In this document: piece by piece, positions 43,685 to 55,258 of the stretch
Layout: each line of letters starts with the position of its first letter
Numbering within the stretch: position 1 is the first letter of the stretch
Assembly (NCBI GenBank): GCA_027886185.1
Contig: WOAB01000055.1
Coordinates: 476,001 to 540,000 of the forward strand
Reading direction: 5' to 3'
Length of the DNA stretch: 64,000 nt
Source: Rheum nobile
Lineage: Eukaryota; Streptophyta; Magnoliopsida; Caryophyllales; Polygonaceae
Program-made: the position numbers and the translations under genes
Notes under the pieces: generated by a model
Told to the model about the DNA's origin: nothing
What the model saw: the letters and a program-made list of their open reading frames with translations, nothing else
The model's database searches: none

Positions 43685-44120
43685 AATCTAACAGGACCTT
43701 CTTAATGCAGGGGTAAAATTTTGAACTTTTCTAAACTTATCTATTAGATCTTAATTATGTAAAAGTAAGAGGAAACAAGACTAAAATATCACAAACTAAA
43801 GGGTACAAAGAGTAAATAAGTGTGCCTATTTTAGAAATTATTTTCAAAGTGATGATATGCCAAGAATAAGTTTATTTCTTATGCTTACTTTGGTAAATTG
43901 TTCGTTTATGTTTAGGTTTGCATTCAATATAATTAAAGCTAGAAAGTTGTAGTAAAGGAGCCTAAAAGGTCTTAGTCTATATTACTTTTAGTACACTCTG
44001 CAGAGCGGGATAAGATGACAAAAGGATAGGGGAGGAAGGAAAGGGAGAGAGATAGGACCAAGGTGTGCAAAATATCAGTAATGTTGACAATAATCAAAAG
44101 AAGGAATGAGGGGTTGCTAG
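43685..44120. other. AT-rich DNA between pararetrovirus and minisatellite
   Basis: Part of this may be viral leader upstream of the primer site, but no TATA box or poly-A signal stands out. No coding region is seen. Confidence 0.4.
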
Positions 44121-44475
44121 CAGCTCGTGCCCCTGTTGCACATAGGCTAATAGAATAAGATGACAGCTTGTGTCCCTGTTGCCCATAGGCTAATAGAATA
44201 AGATGGCAACTCGTGCCCCTACGGCCTTTAAGCTAATAGAATAAGATGGCAGCTCGTGCCCTGCGACCCTTAGGCTAATAGAATAAGATGACATTTCGTG
44301 CCCCTACGGCCCGTTGGCTAATAGAAAAAAATGACAGCTCGTGCCCCTACGGCCCGTAGGGTAATAGAATAAGATGGCAGCTCGTGCCCATGCAGCCCGT
44401 AAGCTAAAAGAAAAAGACTTGATGGACGCAACTCGTGCTCCTACGACCCAAAGACTAATAGAATAAGATGACTCA
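44121..44475. repeat. 43-bp minisatellite, about eight copies
   Basis: The unit is approximately CAGCTCGTGCCCCTACGGCC followed by CGTAGGCTAATAGAATAAGATGA. The anchor GCTAATAG begins at 44146, 44189, 44232, 44274, 44317, 44360, 44403 and 44453, so the step is 43 (once 42, last 50). The GC-rich half varies (ACGGCCCGTA, GTTGCCCATA, GCGACCCTTA) and the AT half is conserved. Confidence 0.93.
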
Positions 44476-45587
44476 TCGTGTCCCACTTGAATCGAAATTG
44501 GACGGGCGCAATTCGGCTCCCTACTTGCAATCTTGCATTCGAGAAATGTGCTGAACTTGGATCATGCTCCTCCATTCGCTTCTATCCAAAATAGCAATCT
44601 ACTTGCACGAATCCATAATAATCATATGCTAAATTCCATCTTCATTTAAAATTCTAACATGGTGTCTCATACTAATCTTCAATTCAAATCTTCCTACGGA
44701 AAACTCAAATTAACTCTCACCATGGCCCACTAAATATAACGGCCCATTCGTTTTTCAATTGCACCAAGGCCCATTAGCAACTTATTGACTATGCACACAT
44801 AGTTTAAAACTAATGCATATTTTCTCTAGAAATACAATACACATTGTATACAATTTAAATGCACATACAGGTCAATATTTATGCACGCACATGCCAAAGT
44901 TTGTGCATATTCCATCTCAAGCAAAAAATTGGCCTGAAATTTTTTTTTGGAAAAAAAACTTTAATCGATAAACATCGACAATCAACACCGATGATTGATT
45001 TGACCAGTCAACACTTAAAAAAACGTCATGTACATAGCTTATGACCTTTTAATAAAAATATGATCCTAATATTTTGTATTTTTCTTATCCATACGTTATG
45101 ACTTGCTCTCATTTATTATATTTAAATTCATTCTCATGTAACTTTTTCTATGTATCAAAATATACATTAACTAGTGTAATTCCGTGTCAGGCACGAGTTT
45201 TTACATCATATATAATGAATAAAAATATTAATAATTATTAAAATTAATCTATGTATTAAAAAATAGATGTGTATAATATTGATATCAAAATCAGATTCAG
45301 ATCATAATTTCATATCTCAATCATCCATATAATTAGGAAATTTTGGATTTGTATATAATTAGAAAATTTTGGATTTTCAATCTTTGTTCTTGATTTTTAT
45401 TTAAATTAGGAAAAAAATAGTGACAGGTATAGGATAATAATTTTTGCTTTATAATTAAATTTTTTTAAAAAAATTGAAAAAAGCATATAATGACATGTAG
45501 CGATTTTAATGGAATAAAGTGTCATGTGGCGTAATTAGGTTCTAGTTTAGTATATATATTAGATTAGTAAATGGATCATGTGCGAAC
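44476..45587. other. AT-rich intergenic DNA
   Basis: There is no coding signature. A CTAGTGTAATTCCGTGTCAGGCACG block at 45172-45196 resembles ends of small plant elements, but its partner end is not evident. From about 45530 the sequence may contain the outer end of the element that holds the DUF1985/Ulp1 gene. Confidence 0.4.
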
Positions 45588-45723
45588 CGTTTGTCCCGTG
45601 TGAAATTGTGGACACATCTGGGCCGTCTAGTGGTTTTTGATCATGTGACTGAAAAGGTGCGAGTGGGAGGGAAAGGATTAAGAGATGCGCCTGTGTTTTT
45701 TGTATAACACGTGCACCGGACTT

Positions 45724-45790
45724 GCATATAAAAAAAAGGCATTTGAAACGTCTTTTTGCTCTCTCTTCTCTCCGCTCTCTCTTTTCTCAA
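45724..45790 (+). promoter_or_regulatory. Core promoter of the DUF1985/Ulp1 gene
   Basis: GCATATAAAAAAAA (about 45724-45737) is a TATA box some 145 bp before the ATG. It is followed by CTCTCTTCTCTCCGCTCTCT (about 45760-45780), a pyrimidine patch fitting a transcription start there. Confidence 0.6.
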
Positions 45791-46199
45791 TCGGTTTCAA
45801 GGCGATTCAGGCACGAATTTTACAGTTATCTCATTCGTTCACATTGATTCTCCTTTCTCTTTCGTTATATGCACTTTAACTCGTCCAAAATGGCTGGAAA
45901 TCAAACCGAATCTTCATCTTCTCCGTCTCGAGGTGAAATAATCATATTCGTAAACCCTAGACTTTTGTGTTTGTTTGTTGATTTTGGAACCTTTCAGCTT
46001 TTTCGTTGCATACAAGTGTATAAGTTTTTTTGTTTTGTTTTTCCAAATTTATGTGTTGATGTTTTGTTTTGATTCTCATATTTCCATGTTTTTTTATGAG
46101 TGTTGTGTCTTAGTGGATATTATGTGACATTTTCCTATTTTTTTAGCATCAAATTCGTTTTGATTGTTCACAAAATTCACTTTGTTTGTGATTCACTAT

Positions 46200-47600
46200 A
46201 AGTGTTACCTATTCACCAGTTCATTATGTTTGTGCACTAATTATTCTCATGTTGTGTACTGTTTCATCAGTACATTATTCACCTTATATCATATCATTTG
46301 TGCACCACTAAGTTCATGTTTTGTGCACTGGATTAAGTAAATGTAAAATGTCAAAAAAAAGCATTTCTCAAAATGAAGTGCACAAAGGCGAGATATAGTG
46401 GTACACAAATTATTATATTTCGATGTACATATATTCAAAAAATGATGCACCTAATTTTTATGTGTGCACCTCATTATTTCTTTTCAGTGCACCACATCAG
46501 TCACTCTTGTGCACTCCCTTAGTTTAACTTGTGCACCACATCATTGCTTGTTGTGCACCTCATTACTTCTTTTTAGTGCACCACATCAATCCTTCTTGTG
46601 CACTCCCTTAGTTTAACTTGTGCACCACATCACTGCTTGTTGTGCCCTTGTGCACCTCATTACTTCTTTCCACTGCACCACATCAGTCACTCTTGTGCAC
46701 TCCCTTAGTTTAACTTGTGCACCACATCACTGCTTGTTGTGCACCTCATTACTTCTTTTCAGTGCACCACATCAGTCACTCTTGTGCACTATATTATTTT
46801 GACTTGTGCACCACATCACTGTTTTTTTGCACCTCAAAATTGCATTTCAGTGCATCACATCAGTCACTGTTGTGCACTACATTATTTAAACTTGTGCAAT
46901 GCATCACTTCTTGTTGTGCACCTCATTACTGCATTTCAGTGTGCCACATCATTCACTGTTGTGCACTCTCTTGTTTTAACTTGTGCACATCTCTTTTATT
47001 TTGCATTTCTTGTTCTGTTATTGTGCATCTCAGTACTCTATCTTGTTCACTATAATACTTATTTGTGCACCACATTACTGCCTTTGTGAAGTTTGTGCAC
47101 CACATTACTATAGTATGTGCACCAGAACACTATACATTTTGTGTACCACATCACTATATGTTTGTTCACTATTTCTGATAATTGGTATGCACCCGTTTTC
47201 TAAATTTGCGTTATCCTTCACAGTTCCATGTAACACACTAGCAGTTTTCGATATTGGTCAGCTTACAATAGAAGAGGCTGAAACGACTGAAATAGTACAA
47301 GAATTTGTCCAAGAAGATGAAGATGCTCGAAGATGTGATATATTTTGTATTTCTATGTGCAACATATTATTTTTATGTATGCACCAATTTCTCTTTTCTT
47401 TATTGTATTGTAAGTTGTGCATCAATGTATTATTCAATTGTGCATCAACTTATCTCTATTTTGTGCACTACATTATGAAAAATTTGTGCATCAGTTTCAA
47501 CCTGTTTTGTGTATCAGTTTACTATAAGTTGTGCACCACTCTATTATACAATGTGCACTAATATGCTTAGTTTTATGCGCCAGTTTACTATAAGTTGAAT
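46200..47600 (+). repeat. Phased TGTGCAC array in the first intron
   Basis: TGTGCAC or AGTGCAC recurs with near-constant spacing. Measured starts include 46463, 46486, 46508, 46530, 46552, 46575, 46597 and 46619, so the step is 22-23 bp. Four steps form an about 88-bp higher-order unit that repeats roughly six times, to about 47000. Its subunits are TGCACCACATCAGTCACT, TGTGCACTCCCTTAGTTTAA, TGTGCACCACATCANTGCTTG and TGTGCACCTCATTACTTC. The flanks (46200-46440 and 47000-47560) carry the motif at looser spacing. Nearly all copies read TTGTGCACC on the gene's sense strand. Confidence 0.93.
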
Positions 47601-49795
47601 GGTTCAACAATATTTACTAGTTATTATATCTTCATGGTATTAATTGTTTTCATAGCAACGTACGAAGGCTAGGAACTCAACCGGTGTAGTTGGTATGAGT
47701 TCTTCTGCTGCTGAGAAGAAAGCAAAGGGTAATTACATTTTATTAAAAAATCAGCAAATTATGCGTTGTAGTTTTTATAATATTTGTGCATTTGTTGACC
47801 AGTATTTATTTGCATTTTTTATTTTGTTTGTTGTAGGCAAACGTTAGGCAAAATTTGCTTCCGCCCCTCCGTCAAAGATAAAAAGAGTTTCTTCTTTAGA
47901 TGGTGTGAGGATGTCCATGGTTGCTGCTCCAAAGGAGGCATCTAAATCCATTGGTCCCTTGGCTACAAAAGCAAAGCCCCTGTTAGAAGGCTTAAAGCAA
48001 GGGGTTCTTTATCTTTAATTATAAATACAATTGATGTGTTTAATGCAGCTCAGGGGGCTGCATTATCTCGTATGGGTTTTGGTTTTCTGCTTACTTGGAA
48101 GGTGAAGGAGTTGCTAGGGGGTTTGTGCTACTGGCTGGTTGACAAGTTTGATGGACCTTTTTGTAACACCCCAAATTTTCCCTTGGAAAGGCATTACCGC
48201 CAGTGACCTCAGACGTTTTGTCCGATGTCACCCAAGACTTTACCAGTTGATATAAATCATCGAACAACAGTTATGATACAAAATACCATAACTTTCATTA
48301 AAACCAAGTCTCGGAATTACAACACAATTCCAAATACATCAAAAATACATAATCAGAATCATTACAGCGGAAGTCTTTAAATAACCAACAAAAGGGTCTT
48401 GATCGCAATGATCACCCGCCAAGGATCTTAACCTGAAAAACTTATCAAAACACCGTTCGCCTCAATAGTCGTTTTAGCCTTCACAGGACGACAACTTATC
48501 TGATGTGCCGAATCGAACGGATGACACCAGCCAACCATGCAGAGAACAATTACGGTTGGTTAGTCTAATGAAAGACTAAGCAAATGTACAAAGCAGAGTG
48601 ATTCAAAGTAGTCGTATTAGGTTAGACTCATCGTTTCTCGAATAACAGTCGATAACGATAGTCAACCACCATACTCCTACTAGAATATATGAAAAGGCAT
48701 GATCAAGAGAAGATTCTGGAGACTGAGTCTCACAGCAATCAGTCCCAAAAGAAGACTCCAATGAATTGAGTCTTATCGGAAATATGACAAATGGTGGGGA
48801 ACATAAATAATCACACAAGCGTTTAAAACGACTTGATGTTTCGGTTCACGACCAACCTCACCGCTCAAAGCGAATCCAGATTGAAAAGAGAACGTTACTC
48901 TGATCAAAGTCAAGACGAGATTTCCTAGCTGCACTTTTGCCTAGCTGCACTACTCGCCCAAGGGTATATTAATTATGTGCGTCAATAACACTTATCTTAT
49001 TTAGTTCCAAAACCACATCACATTATAAGCTTTTAGATATATGTTTCGTCATGAGGGACATATATCGACGGAAATCCTTCCCAACGTTTGTGACACTAGC
49101 TAAGTGCATCACCTCTATACTCGAATAGAGGACGATCATGATCCGCCAGTTGGTGTCAGGGTCTTCGATGCCCTCTCAACCAATAATTATCAAGAAACGA
49201 CTGGACCCCAGGGTCCCAGTAACGTTCCTACGAATACTCGTGCTAACTAAACAGTTCAACACAGTAATAATCCACATCACAACCATCATGGCCAACATCA
49301 AAAACATATATCTATACTAGCGTTGTTCTAGCAGATACAACCTAGTATACAACGCTAGTATAATATCATGTTTTAATCATATATATATATGTATATATAT
49401 ATAATAGCGTTGTTCTAACAGATATACAACCTATTATAATATCTCATTTTAATCACAAACAGTTATCAAAACTTGTTCCCAACGAAAACAGTAAATCATC
49501 CCAAATTAATTAACAACTAAACAATTGATAATTAATTAAAATATGGATTGATGAGCAAGAGCGAACCGCCACTTGTCTTAGATCCGCAGAAGCTTAATGA
49601 CGACGATGGGATTTCCGGGCTCGAAACGGGGACAGATCTGGTAACACAGATTCCTTCGGATCGACCCATAAAGAAATCCTAAGTTAGATTCGACAAACAC
49701 GAGTACGAATCTAAAGAATAACGAAAGGAATCGATAGGAACGAAGCCCGATCGAAAGCCACAGAAGCCAAGGCTGAAACAAGCCAAAAGCTTCTG

Positions 49796-49853
49796 GGCGG
49801 CGGTCGCTGCCTGCCTTACGGCGGGTGCCGCGTTTCGTGGCGGCGGTCGTCGC
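49796..49853. repeat. GGCGGCGGTCGYYGC units, first cluster
   Basis: Two copies of GGCGGCGGTCG, plus the phrase CTGCCTTACGGCGGGTG, mirror the cluster at 50210-50385 in the same LTR. They lie downstream of the TATA box in the transcribed part. Confidence 0.75.
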
Positions 49854-50209
49854 TACGAACACCAGAAAATTTACGAGAGCAAAAACTCACCGACGTCGAT
49901 TGTTTTGCTTCTCCTTTGCCTTGCTTTGGATTCTAAGCTTCTAAGGGCTTCCAAAGCTTCACTTTGCAACCACCAAGTAACACCAACGAAGCTCAGACGA
50001 GAGCTCGAAAAATCCGGTGAGAAGCTCGAAACTCCGGCGAGACGATTTGGGAGAGATTAGAGCTCGGTTTTGTGCCCAATCTGATCCCAAACCCTTCCGC
50101 TTTTATAGCCAAAGTCAGGGGACAAGAAATGGGCAAGCCATGCACGTGGAGGGCCGAGATCGAGTCGTCCCCCGGTCGCCGACAAGCCCCTGCAACTAGC
50201 CCTGCAACA

Positions 50210-50385
50210 GTGGCGGCGGTCGCCGCGACCGGCAAGAGGTCGCCGCCCATATGGGTCTCTGGCGGCGGTCGCCGCATTTCTGGCGGCGGTCGCCGCATTC
50301 CTAGGCCACTTGACAAGTTGGTGCTGACAATGTCGACTAGTTGGCGGCGGTCGTCGCTTGCCTTACGGCGGTCGCCGCCAATGCC
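50210..50385. repeat. GGCGGCGGTCGCCGC palindrome cluster upstream of LTR TATA
   Basis: At least five near-copies of the palindrome GGCGGCGGTCGCCGC occur within 175 bp. In the minus-strand sense of this LTR they lie about 100-280 bp upstream of the TATA box. Confidence 0.85.
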
Positions 50386-51079
50386 ATTTTTCATCCGTTT
50401 TAGCTTGGAACAACATGGCCTTAGCCCAGGATAAAAATAATCGTACACGAACGAGTATTAAGTCCCAAAATACATCGAAATGTATTTTATTTCACTTAGA
50501 AAAATTATTACAGAGATCAAACATATTACCGAATATCTGAACTTCTCTGAAATAAATTCGACGTGTAGTACGGGAGTTGGAAAAATTCCAAATTATCCTT
50601 ATAAAATGAGGGATATTACACTTTTGCCCTCTTCAAATGGGTAATTATATGCCTAACATCCGCTTAGAGGATTCATATGTGCAGCCGTACCTTAGTTTGC
50701 CGAGGGGTTTAATGAAGATTACTCCTAACTACATCGCTAGCCAACATGTACTTAGGATTTGAAGGGAGATGTATTCCAAAACAGGTCTTGTCTTACCAAC
50801 GGACGTGAATAAGAAGCTTATTGAAAACGAGGAAGCTGATTTCATGCTCGATCTGGATTTCGTTGTTCTTTTTTGCTATGTTGCTATAGAGGGCAATGGG
50901 AATGGTTCTACAACAACAAAAATCCTGAAGTGGTTTATGTGAGATTTAACTAACCGAATGGAGGACTATAACTGATGTGAGTTACTTCGGAGGAGGCAAT
51001 GTGAGGATTGAAGCTCCCAATATAGCGTCATATATGGGTCCTCTAATGTTTCTAATTGTTAGTCACTTACTTTTTGCTT

Positions 51080-51400
51080 TATATCTTTAGTTGATGTGCA
51101 TCATGTTTATATTGATATGTGCACCATGATATAATTTTTTTTATACAACATGATGTTCTTTTTTGGTGCACTTTGATGTTTCAGATGTGTGCTCCATGAT
51201 ATAATATTTTGTGTACCATTTTATAATTGTGTTGTGCTCCTCATATTTGTTTTTTTTTTCGCACAATTGTTTGAATTATATGTGGTCTTGTATTTCGAAT
51301 CTTTGTGCACCTTAATATGTTGTTTTTGTGCACTTGTATTGTATTGTATTGTATTGAGTTGTGCACCATAGTGTATGTGTAATCTTTGTTTTATTTTCTC
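51080..51400 (+). repeat. TGTGCAC-type motifs in a middle intron
   Basis: Copies such as GATGTGCATCATG, ATGTGCACCATGA, TTGGTGCACTTTG, TTGTGCACCTTAA and TTGTGCACCATAG recur irregularly through this intron between two coding blocks, in the sense orientation. The TATTGTATTG microsatellite at about 51337-51357 lies inside it. Confidence 0.85.
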
Positions 51401-52045
51401 TAGATTCTTTACTGTGACAGATTGACCTTGATGGGAGATACCAATGTGAGAGAGTACCCCATAATCCATAACTACTTGTCTTAGTTGTTGAAGCAGAGGC
51501 AGAAGGCGGAGCTTCATCTTGGTAGTTTTGGTATAGGTGTTGTTATAGATCCACCAAACCTTCCACCTCCTGCTGCACTTCCTGAGCCACAAGTTGTCGT
51601 TGCTAAGGAAGTTGCTGAGAGTGAACCTTCAGAGGGAGGGAATGTGGGGCTTGATCTAGGCTGTGACAGAGAGGAGGGATGCTTTTATGCATACGTCCGT
51701 GAGCATGCTGATTTGGCACGGATAATAGTTGAGGATGTCAGGATGTTATACAAGCATAAGGATGCGCCTAAGAAGGTATCAGAGGCTTCCTTTTTTCTGA
51801 AGATAAATGAAGCATGTGAGAGGATTATCAACCTCAAGGTTGTATCTAAATCTCAACGCCAATCTTCCCACACTCAAGACAGCCAGGACCGGTACTTTTC
51901 AGACCCTGTCATTATCAAGTGCCTTGAAGAGATTGATGCAGCGTTTCTTATGGAAGTGAATGATCCTGTCGAGGAATTTCGGATGCCGTCTAGCAATGCC
52001 ACTTATATGGAGATGGGTTCTCTAACTACTACAATATTGAACAAA

Positions 52046-52275
52046 TGAAACGGTCAAGTGTAACGGTTTATGATTAGAAAGCAGTTTCGAGTAGCGGTTT
52101 AGCTATTGAAGCGGCAGTTTGCGGCGGTTTAGAATATTGTAGCGGTTTGGTCAAAAGCAACTTTTGTTGCCACAGTTGTTTTATATGGATCTATTGCAGC
52201 GGTTGTTATACCTAATGTAGCGATCTAATTTAAGAAAAAAACCCTATTGAAGCGGTTTAGGGTGGCGCGCTTCCA
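52046..52275. repeat. Left subterminal repeats of the CACTA element
   Basis: Units such as GTAGCGGTTTAG, GAAGCGGCAG, TGTAGCGGTTTGG, TGCAGCGGTTG and TGAAGCGGTTTAG recur about ten times. They are the complement of those at the right end. In CACTA elements such arrays are known to bind the element's TNPA-type protein. Confidence 0.85.
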
Positions 52276-54474
52276 ATTTATCCCCGCGCCTTCGCTTTTT
52301 CCTCCCGACTTCATCTAGAACAAATGAAATAGTAGGTCAAAAATTAAGATCCTCCAACTCGGTTCTTCTGGAAAGCTAGGGTTCTTAGTTCGTGTGCTGC
52401 TTTGGTCGTCTCTCAAATTCGGTGATTCGTCTCTCAAATTCGAAGAAGAGGGGGGGATGTGGAATGGGTTAGGGTTCTTAGTTCGTGTGCTGCTTTGATC
52501 GAATTGTTGGTGCTCAAGTTCACTTAAATCTGGTGGTTACAAGGTGTGTATTTTTTTTCATCAACTTTGTTTTCCTTTGGACAACAATTTGGCTGATGCT
52601 ATGGTTCGGTTGTATCATTTACTAATGCTCAACTTTGTATTTTCCATCTAATTCTCAATCGCCCTAATTTTTTGGTGTTTATGCAGTGGCTTGGGCTGCT
52701 ACGAGGTGGTCTCGTCTACTTCACCTGTGACTTCAGGTACAGAGGGCCAGTTGGGACTGTTTTGGGTCCTTTTCATCCCTAGCATTCAGGCTCAATCGCC
52801 CTAATTCTCAATCTGTTTTTTATTAGTTCGGTATGTCTAAAAGCTAACACATTCAGGCTGAGTTTGATATATTGAATGGTTTCATATGAGATTGTATCCC
52901 TAAAAGACAATGCATTGAAGCTGACTTAACATATCCAAGAAAAAAAACCGGTTTAGTCTTGGTCTGCTAGCATTGAACCTTGTGTAATAGACATTCAAAA
53001 TACATTCTGCAGCTAATGGAAAATTGATAACTATGTATGAGTAATTGTAGGCTGTATATAATATATTGTATTTAGGTGTTTGAATGACTTGAATTTCCAG
53101 TTGGTGTTATGTTCTATAAAACTGCTTACGCTAAGGAAGACCTGTAAAAATGGACTAATGTTTTCTTTTCTTCGTCACAATTGTAGATCGAGATCTAGAT
53201 ACTAGCTCTGCAAATATCCATTGATTGTTGCTACTTGCAATTACTTGATAATTTGGTGACTATGGCTCTTAAATTGAAATGGTGGTTGCCTTACCTGAGG
53301 ATGTTTGGAATACTTTTGGTTTTGGGAGGTGAATTGTGCAGAAAATTGGTGTTGACATGCCTTTTAATTTTGGATCTACATAATCGTGTGATGTTTTTAT
53401 GTTGAGTTCGTGTTGCCTAGCTTCCTCTAGAGTAGGAATTGGACATTTTTTTCTAACAAGAATTGTGCTTCGACTAATTATTATTTTTTCTTTTGATGAA
53501 CATGAGTTTAATATATGTCTGAGCTTGTTACTATGTTTTTATGCCTACTAGCTATCCGTAACGGCCATCTCTAGTAATTATATCCAGACAATTTCACTTG
53601 AAGGTCATGCGTCAGCTATATTAGTTAGATCCATAGTGAAACTGGTAGAAATCAAACCATTTTCACTTAATCTACAATAGATTCTATCTTTTATATATAT
53701 AGTTGCCTGCTATCTGAATGTCTAGTATATTTATAACAATATTATCTCATAAATCTTCAGAGTATTGTTAGATCCATAACGGCCACTCTCACATGATATT
53801 TTTCCATAATTATATACCAATTTCATGATTATACCTCATCATCCCTTAGTCTCTATCGGCTCCTATATCCTGATGGGATAGCTATCATATAGGCTTGGTA
53901 GTTCGTAGTCTCATGTGTCATCATGTTACATGTCTTTTTAAATTTCTTGGTAGTCTCATGTGTCATCAGGTTACTTGTTGCTTGCTGTGAGAGAATTTTG
54001 TTCTTCCATGGATGTGAGAGAATTTTTTCATGGCTGTTGATTGTTTTTGTTGCTTGATGTGAGAGAATTTTTTGCTGTTGCATTTTTTTAGATATTGATG
54101 ATTTTTTCCTAGATGTGAGAGAAATTTTGTACTAGTTCTGGCTGCTGAATTTTTCCTAGCTGTTGAATTTAACTGATGCAAGGAATAGATCCATGCATCT
54201 TAACTGTACTAGTTTTGCACAATTGATTGGATAATGGTTGTTCCATGTATCTTGCATTAGTCTTTAGTCTTTACTAATCAATGTTGGTTAATACTTCTAT
54301 TAACTCTTTTTGATAATTAGCAGTTGATTTCCCTATATATTTTGTCAAAAAGCTTCTATTTTGATTTCCCTAGATATTTTGATTTCCCTAGATATTTTGT
54401 CAAAAAACACTGTAATGTCTATCAAGGCGAGGCTGTAGGGCCGAACACTCATTGTCCATTTTTCAGCTACCGAT
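52276..54474. other. CACTA interior, promoter-like and repeat DNA
   Basis: No recognised protein is found. A 26-bp phrase GGGTTCTTAGTTCGTGTGC.. occurs twice, at about 52379 and 52471, in a region that looks like a gene's 5' leader. GATGTGAGAGAATTTT recurs four times at about 53985-54130. A candidate leader and intron of the Transposase_24 gene could lie here. Confidence 0.45.
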
Positions 54475-54475
54475 T

Positions 54476-55258
54476 GCCTGAAATGACCTCCTAGGAAGGG
54501 CAGACGCCGCTCTGAAACTTGTTAAGCCTTCAAAGTCGGCATTCATTTCAACAACTGGATTGGGAATAGGGGACAGTGTATGGCAAGCGCTGCTTCCGCT
54601 CGTCCCAAGGGAATTGTTTAGGGTCTTCCTGATGAGTGATATCCACTTAATTTTTAGCAGGACCGTTATCCTCTGCCACCAAGATGTTGCTTGCATTTAG
54701 AGGAACAACTTCTTGAAATCTGAATGCACAAACAAACAACACATAGATCCTTGAGTATGTGAACTATGTTTAAGTACTTTATATTATACATGAACTATGG
54801 TTAAGTATATACCCAAGAACATATATATTTGCTGCAGGAGCACCGTGAAGCCATTCATCAAGATTCATGTTACTTGGAAGGGATTTTCCGTCCACATTCC
54901 ATGTAGCAACAAAGATGCTGCATCAAATTGAGCGATAATCCACATTTATTTATCTATATAAAAAGGTGGATTAGCAAGCGGGAATAAGAAGCTATAAAGC
55001 CAAAATGTACCTGTGATTTTGTACATCTATAATCCTAGGGTGCTCAAGATACTTTCTGGCATGGATGAATTTTTCTACAAACATCCAACTTTTAGTGAGA
55101 CAAAGATCATTTCACCATACATTGAAGATAGAGCCTTTTCAATTTCCAACAACTTAGATAGGTGAACAATTTTATCATATCTAACCTATTTTGCTCTTCT
55201 TGATTGAGCAAGGCTCCCTCTCTGAGAAGTTGGTCCTCCACTCAGCCTCACCTCCTAA
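54476..55258 (-). pseudogene. Captured exons of a type I inositol polyphosphate 5-phosphatase
   Basis: Type I 5PTases remove the 5-phosphate from soluble inositol phosphates. Four exon-like pieces read on the minus strand: 55187-55258 (WRTNFSEREPCSIKKSK), 55011-55080 (RKYLEHPRIIDVQNH, ending at a GT donor), 54815-54917 (IFVATWNVDGKSLPSNMN, then LDEWLHGAPAANIYVLG) and 54476-54712 (EVVPLNASNILVAEDNGPAKKW, then SPIPNPVVEMNADFEGLTSF, ending at a GT donor). IFVATWNVGGKSP, EVVPLNAGNVLGxEDN and WRNSFSEREACTIKKSKTER are hallmarks of plant type I 5PTases. Introns are kept, so capture was at DNA level. The later catalytic GDxNYR and PAWCDR motifs are absent, so no activity is possible. Confidence 0.85.

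Larger units (their letters stand above)
48169..50628 (-). mobile_element. Solo LTR, 2460 bp, same family as 5313-8669, TSD CTTTT
   Basis: It begins TGTAACACCCC and ends AGGGATATTACA. CTTTT flanks it on both sides (48164-48168 and 50629-50633). Removing it rejoins the DUF1985-like exon. It is the reverse complement of the 5313-8669 family. The minus-strand TATA GGCTATAAAAGCGG lies at about 50098-50111. No coding region is present. A partial tandem duplication with TATATATA runs occurs at 49319-49445. Confidence 0.93.

Noticed and set aside
45685..47561. Open frames with repeated TTSLLVVHLI-like text
   Set aside because: They are translations of the TGTGCAC tandem array in an intron. Similar open frames occur in several registers, as expected from a repeat unit lacking stops.
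46200..47600. CRISPR-like array, given regular repeats and spacers
   Set aside because: The repeat is only 7 bp, the spacers are themselves repeated, the DNA is eukaryotic and no cas gene exists.
54476..54712. Reading this stretch as part of the CACTA transposase machinery
   Set aside because: The text matches inositol polyphosphate 5-phosphatase signatures and lies on the strand opposite to the Transposase_24 gene.
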